A model generated the notes under the pieces. The model did not search any database, was not told the DNA's origin, and saw only the letters and a list, made by a program, of their open reading frames with translations. The translations under genes were made by a program, and so were the position numbers. From assembly GCA_021792935.1 (NCBI GenBank), contig JAJYTS010000011.1, positions 1 to 34,547 of the forward strand: a stretch of 34,547 nucleotides of DNA, given 5' to 3'. Within the stretch, counting starts at the first letter, position 1, and every line of letters begins with the position of its first letter. The stretch is from Bacillota bacterium (lineage in GTDB: Bacteria; Bacillota; Sulfobacillia; Sulfobacillales; Sulfobacillaceae). Below are positions 9,465 to 17,324 of the stretch, one piece after another.

Positions 9465-9477
9465 AGGATTTAACCCG

Positions 9478-10365
9478 TTAGCGCCGCCAGGATTCCAGGC
9501 TTCGACCGATGAGACGTTCCGTCACGGCGATGTCATCGCCATATCGTTCGTTGAGTTGATCGCGGGTGTTCTGAGACAATTGCGGCGGTTCCTGGGTAAG
9601 AAGTCGACGAAAGCCTTTTCGAGCGGAACGCGGAAGAAGACGTCTTCCCAACTCCCGAAGCGGATTCCGGTTTTTCAAAATCCAACTCGCAAAAAGATTT
9701 TTACTCACCCCGGATTGATTGACATGGTCAAGGTTCTTCACCTGCCATTTCTCGTCTACGCCGAGAAAGCGAAAGACGCCCTGAAAAAGCTGATCGGGAG
9801 TTTCGATGTCTTCATGCAAAAGAATTAACAGTCTCTCCCGCCCAAAGATTTCTATATAATTTTGCAGGTGTTTTCCGTAGTACCCGGTTTCGAGATACCG
9901 CCACTGAATATTCCACCCCTTTCTCTGCCGGTTGGGTTCATCGGCGATGGCCTCTTCAAAGCTCGCGCACGGCTCTACATTTAACATGCGATGATATAAG
10001 TAATGGGAATAGGCGCGATTGATGGGATTTCGCAAGACGGCGACGAGATGCGGCGACCCGCCAATCCGGGTTTTAATGCGCGAGGCGGCGTAACCATCGG
10101 CCAAATAAGCGGTCGAGGCTTCCCCGCGGATGGGGTACTCGTCAGTCCCGGCAAATAAGTTCTGGTAGTCCTCCCAGGTCAGGTTGTTGGGACGGGTATT
10201 TTGTGGGGTGATCCATTTTGGTTCGCGTTCGTCATAGGAAAAAAAGCTTGGTTCTTTAACGGCACTCATAAAAATTTGAGGGTGCTGCGCAAGTGCTCGG
10301 TATAAAAAGGTGGTGGCGGAGCGGGGCGTTCCCAGGATAAATAAATTAGGCTTGCTCACAACCAC
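9478..10365 (-). CDS. Sulfotransferase (PAPS-dependent)
   Basis: About 295 residues of the Sulfotransfer family, which moves sulfate from PAPS to a hydroxyl or amine of a sugar or lipid. The 5'-phosphosulfate loop is GTPRSATTFLYRAL near residue 12, and the 3'-phosphate motif is VLRNPINRAYSHYLYH. I moved the start inward from ATG 10407 to GTG 10365 (or GTG 10359), because AAGGAGGAGG lies immediately before it. The gene faces the glycan genes and ends 13 bases from the phosphoglycosyl transferase stop. Its place inside a polysaccharide locus suggests a sulfated surface glycan, which is inference. Confidence 0.9.
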   Translation of the reverse strand: MVVSKPNLFILGTPRSATTFLYRALAQHPQIFMSAVKEPSFFSYDEREPKWITPQNTRPNNLTWEDYQNLFAGTDEYPIRGEASTAYLADGYAASRIKTRIGGSPHLVAVLRNPINRAYSHYLYHRMLNVEPCASFEEAIADEPNRQRKGWNIQWRYLETGYYGKHLQNYIEIFGRERLLILLHEDIETPDQLFQGVFRFLGVDEKWQVKNLDHVNQSGVSKNLFASWILKNRNPLRELGRRLLPRSARKGFRRLLTQEPPQLSQNTRDQLNERYGDDIAVTERLIGRSLESWRR

Positions 10366-10410
10366 ATCCTCCTCCTTGGGGATAAGGAACGTGAAGAATT
10401 GTAACATATT

Positions 10411-10439
10411 TTGATTTCTCGCCGCGCTAATCCTATTAT
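10411..10439 (+). promoter_or_regulatory. Sigma-A-type promoter for the methyltransferase
   Basis: TTGATT (10411-10416) and TATTAT (10434-10439) are separated by exactly 17 bases in the AT-rich gap between divergent genes, about 55 bases before the GTG start at 10495. Confidence 0.55.
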
Positions 10440-10494
10440 CTTAAGTGCTCTTCCACGGTAGTTCCAAAAAATGCAATTCTGGGGAGTGTTTGAG

Positions 10495-11148
10495 GTGGCT
10501 AATAAAGGGTACAAAGGACTTGTGGTGAATGGCGTGATCGCGCGATGGTACGCCAACATTACCGGACACGACTTGTTGGAATATCAAGCGTTGGCGCGCG
10601 CGATTAAAGAAAATCTTACGGGACCACAGACCATCTTGGAGGTGGCTTCGGGGCCGGGATATCTATCCTTGGAATTAGCCAAAGAGCCTCAATTTGATGT
10701 GGTGGGGCTGGATGTCAGCAACTCCTTTACAGAGATTGCTCGCCACAAGGCTCTAGAACGGCATGTATCGGCTAACTTTGTTCGGGGCGATGCCGCCGCC
10801 ATGCCATTTGATGATGGCATGTTTGACTTTGTTGTGTGTCGTGCCGCGTTTAAGAATTTTTCTGATCCGGTGCAGTGTTTAAATGAGATGCATCGGGTTT
10901 TGCGGGCTGGTGGCGCCGCTCTCATCGTGGATTTGCGGAAGGGTGTTACGGGCTCAGCGGTTGACGCGTATGTAAAAAAGATGGGTTTGCCCATGGTTAA
11001 CGCTTTATTTGTGGCGGCGGGACTCAAGCGGTTCCGTAGGTGGGCTTATTCTGTTGACCAGATGGAACACGTGGCTAAAAAGAGTCGCTTTTCCACCTAC
11101 CACGTCGACACTACGCCCATGGATTTCCGCCTTTCGTTGCGCAAATAG
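10495..11148 (+). CDS. Class I SAM-dependent methyltransferase
   Basis: About 217 residues with the Methyltransf_11/25 pattern. Motif I is ILEVASGPGYLSLELA, an acidic residue ends strand 2 (VVGLDVS), then come GDAAAMPFDDGMFDFVV and the post-motif MHRVLRAGGAALIVD. It should methylate a small molecule or a sugar using SAM; nothing in the sequence fixes the substrate. GTG 10495 is preferred over ATG 10471 because GGGGAG lies at ribosome-site distance. It has its own promoter, is divergent from the sulfotransferase, and is followed by a decayed 580-base stretch. Confidence 0.85.
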   Translation: MANKGYKGLVVNGVIARWYANITGHDLLEYQALARAIKENLTGPQTILEVASGPGYLSLELAKEPQFDVVGLDVSNSFTEIARHKALERHVSANFVRGDAAAMPFDDGMFDFVVCRAAFKNFSDPVQCLNEMHRVLRAGGAALIVDLRKGVTGSAVDAYVKKMGLPMVNALFVAAGLKRFRRWAYSVDQMEHVAKKSRFSTYHVDTTPMDFRLSLRK

Positions 11149-11727
11149 TCCAGCCTATCACGGCGGCCGTGGTTAATGCGCGCGAAGCCGGGTTAGACCG
11201 GGGAAAAAATTACCGTAGACCTATTTAACTTTCTAAGTCCAAGAATCCCCGGAAAGGTCCGCGTACGGTATTTATCTAACTTTTGCTGCGTTTTTAGTCC
11301 GCAAGCCTACCAGATGGGCCCGCGGTGACAGTGGACCGTAATTGCACCATTCTGCCAACTAACCCAGGCAATGGTCCGGCGCTCATGACGGATTGATACG
11401 GTAATGGTTTCCCGGCTTATGGCGCGCGTTTCAATCGAGCAATCTCAACGACGCTGGGCCCCTGTGTTCGCTCCTTGCGCTCGGCATTGGGTGTGTTTTA
11501 CGGGATCGGGGCTCTGGTGAGAGTTGCCATTGGTCTCATGATCGCCAGCAATAAGAACTTTGTAACTGAACCGGTATAGTGCTTTTGGGTCGGGCAGAAT
11601 GATGTCTAAACCAGGCCCGAGGTGCCGAGCACGTCGTCGATATTACCCTGTCCCCGTCAGCATCACCGGTCATACGTGCCACCATCTGCTCTGGCGTGGG
11701 GGGTGGCGGCCGGGACGGGCGGCTAAT
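11149..11727. other. Long gap with probable gene debris
   Basis: No intact gene is visible on either strand. The frame 11397-11579 (described separately) looks like a coding remnant. The rest has short frames broken by stops and no convincing promoter, terminator or repeat. Confidence 0.5.
11397..11579 (+). pseudogene. Possible remnant of a lost gene
   Basis: Between a TGA at 11394 and a TAG at 11577 a 60-codon frame reads smoothly. It has a sensible mix of residues and one hydrophobic span (ALVRVAIGLMIAS). There is no start codon with a ribosome site and the frame is closed on both sides. It could be the leftover of a glycan-locus membrane protein, but I cannot name a family, and chance is not excluded. 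Confidence 0.25.
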
Positions 11728-11895
11728 TTATGGCTTATTTAGAAATCTCAAATAGAAGGCGATGAACACCAATACTATGCCGATGTTTACCATGAGCCGT
11801 TGCCACAAGTGATGCCTAAAGAATAGCAAATCAACACTAACGATAGCGGCTATCATCACTATCAGGTAAAGTACGCTCCACGTGTTCTTACCCAT
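11728..11895 (-). CDS. 55-residue two-span membrane protein
   Basis: From ATG 11895 the product is a compact membrane protein with two hydrophobic helices (SVLYLIVMIAAIVSVDLLF and VNIGIVLVFIAFYLRFL) joined by a short charged loop FRHHLWQR. A longer frame starts at 12018, but its extra 41 residues are polar and lack a helix, and a GGAG lies upstream of the shorter start. No family is recognised. Such small membrane proteins often act as partners or regulators of larger ones, but nothing here shows that. Confidence 0.6.
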   Translation of the reverse strand: MGKNTWSVLYLIVMIAAIVSVDLLFFRHHLWQRLMVNIGIVLVFIAFYLRFLNKP

Positions 11896-12071
11896 TTTAA
11901 TCACCCACTCCAGTATATCAACAGCTCGTGTCGACTTACTCACGAAATCTCCCAAAGGGGCTTTTAAATTCCAGCAGTCGGGGAGAGTGTGTACCGGTCC
12001 TGTGCTGAAGATTGGCATTTCAGTCCGTTTTCAGCTTTAAGGATTACAATCAACGAGCAGGAGGAATCATC

Positions 12072-12827
12072 GTGGGTTTATTGAAGGTTTTGTCTTCCTT
12101 GAGCGGTAATCCGAAACATTTGGGGGCAGTGGCACATACGACTGTTCGAGCGCTTTTCGGCATGCCCGGGGTATTTCTGGTCGCGGTCACGGCGATCTTC
12201 ACCCTTTCATCCCTTTTTCCCCGTCCGGTGCCCGTCGTACTGATTGGAGGGTCGGCGGTAGCGGGCTGGCACGACTCCAGCCATCAAGGCTACGTTGTTC
12301 GTGCCATCCGCCGCTATAGCAAATCCACCGGTGTTCATTTCGCGGTTGCTAATCACGCCATCCCCGGCGCGCGAGTGATAAATCCTACTGTCGCGAGCAA
12401 TTTTGACCGATGGATGATGAATACTCGCGGCGGGGTGGTGGTGATCGCCTGGGGGCTCAATGATATTCGCCTCCATACGCCCCTCCCAGTCATTTTGCAA
12501 ATCATACGGCAGGAAATTACCGATGCTCTTAACACCGGACATAGGGTATGGATAATAAGCCCTCCCGCAACCACGCCCTCCACCACGTTTGACCATACCG
12601 CGGCGAAAAATCTCTGGAACCACATTGCTGCGCTTGGCCTAAGTTTCCATAGCCGGGCGGTGCGGCTGGCCAACGTGATGGGCCCAATGGAATCGCTTGT
12701 CCACAAGCGTCATCAGCCGATTAACCACTACATGCAAGGCGAATGGGACCCGAATACCCGCGGTCACAAACTGGCGGCGCGGATTCTTGTTAGGGAACTG
12801 GAAAAACGGAGACGCGGAAAGGTATAG
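12072..12827 (+). CDS. Divergent SGNH/GDSL-hydrolase-like protein
   Basis: About 251 residues: an N-terminal membrane anchor (GVFLVAVTAIFTLSSLF, about residues 33-50), then an SGNH-like fold outside the membrane. Block I reads VVLIGGSAVAGW, keeping the Ser (S61) but with Gly for the Asp of GDS. Block III is GLNDI with the oxyanion Asn (N130). Block V should read like DxxHPN but here is EWDPNTRGH, so the usual catalytic Asp and His appear replaced. Active proteins of this type add or remove acyl groups on glycans, so the context fits. GTG 12072 is chosen for AGGAGG at 12059-12064; the frame opens earlier at 12012. Confidence 0.7.
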   Translation: MGLLKVLSSLSGNPKHLGAVAHTTVRALFGMPGVFLVAVTAIFTLSSLFPRPVPVVLIGGSAVAGWHDSSHQGYVVRAIRRYSKSTGVHFAVANHAIPGARVINPTVASNFDRWMMNTRGGVVVIAWGLNDIRLHTPLPVILQIIRQEITDALNTGHRVWIISPPATTPSTTFDHTAAKNLWNHIAALGLSFHSRAVRLANVMGPMESLVHKRHQPINHYMQGEWDPNTRGHKLAARILVRELEKRRRGKV

Positions 12828-12871
12828 CTGTTCTGGGAGTTTCCTACTAATGGTCCTGGTGGGTAAAGTAG

Positions 12872-13126
12872 GAGATCCGCCGCTACGCGGAGACTCTCTT
12901 CATCGCTATCTTATCCGCCATCAATGGTCCTACGGCGCCCATTTTAGAGTCATTGCCTCGCTTGGCCTTCGCGTCCCGTGCCGTCGCCAACTCGGGAATT
13001 TCCGTCATGATTAAGAGCGGCAGCTATGCGGTCTATTGATGCGCGGCGTTTACGGCAATCGGGGTAATAATGGCCCTGGGGTATGCGTTATTACAGCGAA
13101 AGCCTAGTGTCTCACGTCGCGATTGA
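12872..13126 (+). pseudogene. C-terminal remnant of an MFS-like transporter
   Basis: One frame reads as the end of a multi-span transporter. It has a hydrophobic span (TLFIAILSAINGPTAPIL), a loop rich in PRLAFASRAVANSG, an in-frame TGA at 13037-13039, then a last span (AAFTAIGVIMALGYALLQ) and a basic tail ending at TGA 13124. Further stops lie just upstream (12869 and 12848). The residue pattern is typical of real coding sequence, while the stops show it is broken. The MFS assignment rests on general resemblance. The rest of this gap, to 13169, holds only the ribosome site of the next gene. Confidence 0.6.
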
Positions 13127-13169
13127 CGGAGCCCCTTAAAATTCCTTAAGTTAGGATGGATCGGGGGGA

Positions 13170-14114
13170 ATGGACGTGCTTTCGGTAAGCGTGGTGGTGC
13201 CGGTATACAATCAGGCTGATTTGATTGGGCGCACAATTGCGGCGGTGTGTGAAAATGTTTACCGGCCACAGGAAATTATTGTGGTGAATGATGGATCGAC
13301 TGACAATATACATGAGTCTATAGGGCAGGCCCTGTCATCTCTCGGATCGCCCAATGTTCGGGTTTTGGACGTGCCGCATGGAGGGCCGGGGCTTGCGCGC
13401 GATGCGGGGTGGCGCGCCGCTCAGGGTGATGTGGTGGCTTTCACGGACGCGGATGCCATTCCTGATAAAGAGTGGATTGGTGCGGCGATCGCCCGGTTCG
13501 CCTCAGAGCGCATTGGCGCGGTGGAAGGCAAGGTTATCGCGGCGGGCGTACCCAAGGCTTTTACCCATCAGGTGAAAAATTTGGGGGGCGGGCGTTTTAT
13601 GACCGCTAACATGTTTTATCGTCGATCGGTAATCGCGGAGGTCGGGGGATTCAAATCTCGTTACCGTGAGGACTCAGACCTAGCTTTTTCCGTTCTGGAA
13701 AAGGGGTACGACATTGTGTTTGAACCAGAGTCCGTCGTTTCGCACCCGCCCCGCGAGGAGCATTGGAATTTTTACTTTAAAAAGGCGAACCGCAAACGTT
13801 TTGAGGCCTTGCTGTTCCGCAACCATCCGCGTACGGCGCCTCAATATCTTCCGCGGTTTCAGCCTACCGAGCTCTTGGTGATAGGCGGGGAGTTGCTTTG
13901 TATTTTAACGGTTGTTTTGGGGTTGTGGAGCTTGGTGGCGGGGTTGATTCTGTTGCTGCTGGGACTCCCAAAGCGGATAGCAGCGCGGCTTGACGGTCGG
14001 GTGTACAGCGGCCGCGATTATTTGGCCATATGGCTCTTGACCCTGGTCTTAGTGCCGGTCGAGGCCTATTATCATTGGACGGGGATTTTAAAGCCCCCAA
14101 CGCTAAACAAATAA
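13170..14114 (+). CDS. Family 2 glycosyltransferase with C-terminal membrane helices
   Basis: About 314 residues. The GT-A fold starts SVVVPVYNQADLIGRTI, with the nucleotide motif VVNDGSTD and the metal motif FTDADAIP (DAD). The acceptor-side EDSDLAF matches the ED motif of GT2 inverting enzymes. Two hydrophobic helices close to the C terminus anchor it to the inner membrane face. It adds one sugar to a lipid-linked glycan; donor and linkage cannot be read. ATG 13170 sits just after GGGGGG; GTG 13176 is an alternative with better spacing. It heads a run of seven same-strand glycan genes to 20484. Confidence 0.92.
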   Translation: MDVLSVSVVVPVYNQADLIGRTIAAVCENVYRPQEIIVVNDGSTDNIHESIGQALSSLGSPNVRVLDVPHGGPGLARDAGWRAAQGDVVAFTDADAIPDKEWIGAAIARFASERIGAVEGKVIAAGVPKAFTHQVKNLGGGRFMTANMFYRRSVIAEVGGFKSRYREDSDLAFSVLEKGYDIVFEPESVVSHPPREEHWNFYFKKANRKRFEALLFRNHPRTAPQYLPRFQPTELLVIGGELLCILTVVLGLWSLVAGLILLLLGLPKRIAARLDGRVYSGRDYLAIWLLTLVLVPVEAYYHWTGILKPPTLNK

Positions 14115-14139
14115 TTCGATAACTTGCGAGGGACGATGG

Positions 14140-14748
14140 ATGTCTATGAAGTCGGTTGCCGTGACCATTCCAACTCTAGGGGCCAGCCATTTGCTGGATA
14201 CGTTGAGCAGCCTTCCGGTTGGATTGCCGCTTTACCTGAGAGATAATCGAGTGGATAATTGGGGAGTTGCCAGGAGTTGGAATTGGGGAATTCGGCAAGC
14301 CTTGGCGGATGGGGCCCAATATGTACTGGTTCTCAACGATGATGTGCAGCTCCGTGGCGACGACTTCATTGACCGTCTAGTCAGCGACTTGGACAAAGAC
14401 GGGGTGATATTGGTGAGCGGGCGCCCGGATCACGTTAATCCCGGACCTTCGGATGCACGCCTGGCGATGAGCGCCTTTTTATGTGATGAACGGCTTTTTC
14501 GGGAAATTGGACCATTTGACGAACAATTTTTCCCGGCATATTTTGAAGATGCGGATATGTTGCACCGTATTCAGCGGAGTAGTTGGCGCACCTATCTTGA
14601 TAGCGAGGCCGTTTTTCATCACTGGGTTAGTTCGACCCGCAACGAAATTTTGGGTGCACGCCGGACCGGGCATAGTTACAAAGTTAATCGTGAACGCTTC
14701 TTCAAAAAGTGGGGCTTTTATCCCGACGTTAATAAGAAGAAGTCATAG
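14140..14748 (+). CDS. Short family 2 glycosyltransferase (rhamnosyltransferase-like)
   Basis: At 202 residues this is a minimal GT2-type enzyme. It has VAVTIPTLGASHLL at the N terminus, the ARSWNWGIRQAL helix seen in rhamnosyltransferase-like members, the metal motif VLNDDVQL, and the acceptor motif FEDADMLHRI. It is shorter than most of the family and has no membrane segment. GAGGGA lies just before ATG 14140. The stop overlaps the ribosome site (AGGA) of the next gene, so the two are likely coupled. Confidence 0.85.
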   Translation: MSMKSVAVTIPTLGASHLLDTLSSLPVGLPLYLRDNRVDNWGVARSWNWGIRQALADGAQYVLVLNDDVQLRGDDFIDRLVSDLDKDGVILVSGRPDHVNPGPSDARLAMSAFLCDERLFREIGPFDEQFFPAYFEDADMLHRIQRSSWRTYLDSEAVFHHWVSSTRNEILGARRTGHSYKVNRERFFKKWGFYPDVNKKKS

Positions 14749-14756
14749 GAATCAAT

Positions 14757-15857
14757 GTGGGGGTGGGAAGACTGCGCATTTGCGTCGATGCTCTGATGCT
14801 GGACCAAGAGGCGACTGGTATCGGGCAATACATCCGCTCCCTTTTTGAGGCTTACTGTGTTCAGTACCCTGATGACAGGGTTTGGGGATTTTTTCAGCCT
14901 GGCGTAGAAATCGCTGGTGTGGCGGCCGAGATCGCAGCACGAGGGGTGCAAGGCGGGCGCAGGCTCTGGTACGAACAATGGGGCGTTCCGTCGCGATTGC
15001 GTCATGCCGCGTATGACGTGGTTCATTTTCCTGATTATCGGGTGCCATTATGGCGTTCGCCGCCGCGCAGCGTCATGACCGTGCATGATTTGGCCGCCTT
15101 TGTTATGCCGCACGTCTTTCCGCGGTCCAAAACCCCGGTAAAACGCTGGCTGATGCGGCAGTCGGTCAAGCGCGCGTCCCGCATCATCGTCCCATCCCAG
15201 GCTACACGAAATGACCTGCTTAATATTTTAAACGTGCCATCAGAAAAAGTTCACGTAATACCCCATGGCGTCAAGCGAAGCGCTCAGCCCTTGCCCACGC
15301 GGGTTCATGACCGGCCCTATTTTTTAGCGGTCGGTACTATTGAGCCACGAAAAAACTTTGATGGATTGATACGGGCCTACCATCTTTTGCATCAAGATCG
15401 GGCAGACGTCCCCGATTTGGTTATTGCGGGAAGACTTGGCTGGATGTATGATTCGACCCTGGCGCTTCCGCAACAACTCGGGGTTGCGGAGAAGGTCAAG
15501 TTTCTTCACTATGTTTCTGAAGCGACATTGGCGACCTTATACCGTGATGCGGTTTGTATGGTGTATCCTAGTTTCTATGAAGGGTTTGGACTTCCGGTAG
15601 TCGAGGCGATGCTGGCCAATATCCCTGTGGTGACTTCGTCTCAAGGAGCGCTGGCAGAGTTGGGTGGGCAGTTCCTGTGGCGGGCGGATCCGTACGACAT
15701 TGGTGCCATTGCCACACAAATGGGTATGATTTTAGATGGCGGAATTGACGTAAGAGTTCGGGCGCAATCAGCCCAAGAGTGGGCTTCACGGCTAACCTGG
15801 CAGATTGCGGCGCGTCAAACGCGCAAGGTGTATGACGAAGTAGCCCAAGGAGGTTGA
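14757..15857 (+). CDS. Family 4 glycosyltransferase
   Basis: A GT-B fold enzyme of 366 residues. The N-terminal domain has ICVDALMLDQEATGIGQYIRSL, and VVHFPDY and TVHDLAAFVMP are typical of mannosyltransferase-like members. The donor domain starts FLAVGTIEPRKN and ends with YPSFYEGFGLPVVEAM, holding the EX7E glutamates. GTG 14757 follows AGGA in the stop region of the gene before. It is part of the run 13170-20484 and should extend the glycan repeat in the cytoplasm. Confidence 0.92.
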   Translation: MGVGRLRICVDALMLDQEATGIGQYIRSLFEAYCVQYPDDRVWGFFQPGVEIAGVAAEIAARGVQGGRRLWYEQWGVPSRLRHAAYDVVHFPDYRVPLWRSPPRSVMTVHDLAAFVMPHVFPRSKTPVKRWLMRQSVKRASRIIVPSQATRNDLLNILNVPSEKVHVIPHGVKRSAQPLPTRVHDRPYFLAVGTIEPRKNFDGLIRAYHLLHQDRADVPDLVIAGRLGWMYDSTLALPQQLGVAEKVKFLHYVSEATLATLYRDAVCMVYPSFYEGFGLPVVEAMLANIPVVTSSQGALAELGGQFLWRADPYDIGAIATQMGMILDGGIDVRVRAQSAQEWASRLTWQIAARQTRKVYDEVAQGG

Positions 15858-15860
15858 ACG

Positions 15861-17324
15861 ATGCAGCAGCGACTACGGCGGCCTGCATCCGCGGAATCGA
15901 AAGGGTGGCGGCCACTTTTTTTGCCGTTGTTGGTGATTGCGGTCGGGGTAGCCTTGTTTTTCGATTCCGCCTTGCTGGGTGGAGTAGTGATGGCAATTGG
16001 CTATATATGGCTGGCTACGCTTTCTCTTCCTCTCGCATTGGCCGTTTATGTGGTTTTGTCTCCTTTTCCGTTAGGAATAATTGTCTATCATCATAAGCTC
16101 GACGTATCGGACTTTATGGCTTTGGTAATGGCGTTGCGCTTAGTCGCCCTCTCCCGCAAGAAGGAGGCCGAATCCTTGTGGGGACGGTTTATGGGCAGTC
16201 CTTTTTGGCGACCGCTCGCTTTTTTGCTCATTTTGTCCGTTCTTTCCCTTGCCACGGCCTTGTCCCACAGCACCACGGTGATAAAGATTTTGGAATACGT
16301 GGAGTTTTTTGTGGTCATTGTGGCGGTGGCGCGCCACGCCAAATTGGACGAGCAGCAGTGGAAGCCTGTTATTGCGGGGCTTTTTGGCATTGCCAGCGTA
16401 CTGGCGCTTTATGGATTTTACCAATTTCTTTTTCAGGTGGGGCCGGCTTCCCATGTGGTGGACGCGCATCATATACGGGCCGACGCCGTATTTGGACAAC
16501 CGAACGCGTTTGGGGGCTACGAAGCGCTTGTCTTCCCCTTGGTGCTGGCGTTGCTGGCCTACGGCCCCGCCTGGACCAAGCGCTGGTGGGCTTGGGTGAC
16601 CACTTTCTTAGTGGCTTTATCCATAATTGATTCCTTTTCCCGTGGCGCCTGGGTGGGTTCGGTTTTTGCCGTGGCCGCCATGGGGGCGGTGGCTTGGGTG
16701 GCTCGAGGACGTCAAATGATTCATCGCCGATTTGTGATACCGGGAATTTTAATTCCTGTGGTGGTGTTTCTCTTTATCGATGTGTTGGGTAAAACTAATT
16801 TAAGCCATTCGGCGTGGGTGCTGTCCAATTCGACTGGTGGCGAGATATCCTCGACGGTTGGTTCCGTCCTTAACCCTAAAGGTAATTTCGACACCCGCCA
16901 ACGCCTTCTCATTTGGAAAGCTGCTTTGGCCGCTTTACGGCATCATCCGTTTCTCGGGGTAGGATTAGGCGGCTTTCAGCACTATTTGGTCTTGCATCCG
17001 CAGCCAAGGCTTAGGGCTGTGCCCACCGCTCATAATCTTTATTTGGAGTGGGGCGCCGATCTCGGGGTGTTGGGCATTTTGGCGGCTGTATGGCTGGAGT
17101 GGTCGTGGCTGAAAAATGCCGTGGGCGGTGTGGTCGCCCGCGCTCGTTCGCTCAGTGCTTTTGAATTTGCGATGGGAATTGGAGCTTTGGGTGCCATCGT
17201 TTCCTTTATCGTCCATAACTGGGTGGATGTTCTCATTGATCATGGTGTGGTGGTGCCTTTGCTGTTGGCGCTGGCTGTGGTGTGGGCGCTGCGAAGCCGA
17301 AATGACACGCGGAGTGACCGTTAG
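15861..17324 (+). CDS. O-antigen ligase/polymerase-type membrane protein (Wzy_C)
   Basis: About 487 residues with some ten to twelve membrane spans and the O-antigen ligase family region. That region has FGQPNAFGGYEALVFPLVLALL and DSFSRGAWVGSVF, then the long outside loop with HHPFLGVGLGGFQHYL and PTAHNLYLEWGADLGVLG. In Gram-positives such proteins most often polymerise glycan repeats or attach glycans to acceptors outside the membrane. The AAGGAGG ribosome site before ATG 15861 is excellent and sits in the end of the preceding gene. The stop overlaps the start of the next gene. Confidence 0.9.
   Translation: MQQRLRRPASAESKGWRPLFLPLLVIAVGVALFFDSALLGGVVMAIGYIWLATLSLPLALAVYVVLSPFPLGIIVYHHKLDVSDFMALVMALRLVALSRKKEAESLWGRFMGSPFWRPLAFLLILSVLSLATALSHSTTVIKILEYVEFFVVIVAVARHAKLDEQQWKPVIAGLFGIASVLALYGFYQFLFQVGPASHVVDAHHIRADAVFGQPNAFGGYEALVFPLVLALLAYGPAWTKRWWAWVTTFLVALSIIDSFSRGAWVGSVFAVAAMGAVAWVARGRQMIHRRFVIPGILIPVVVFLFIDVLGKTNLSHSAWVLSNSTGGEISSTVGSVLNPKGNFDTRQRLLIWKAALAALRHHPFLGVGLGGFQHYLVLHPQPRLRAVPTAHNLYLEWGADLGVLGILAAVWLEWSWLKNAVGGVVARARSLSAFEFAMGIGALGAIVSFIVHNWVDVLIDHGVVVPLLLALAVVWALRSRNDTRSDR

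Noticed and set aside
11640-11710. Minus-strand reading with DADGDRV, recalling the phosphomannomutase metal loop
   Set aside because: The flanking residues do not match that family and the frame is soon closed by stops.
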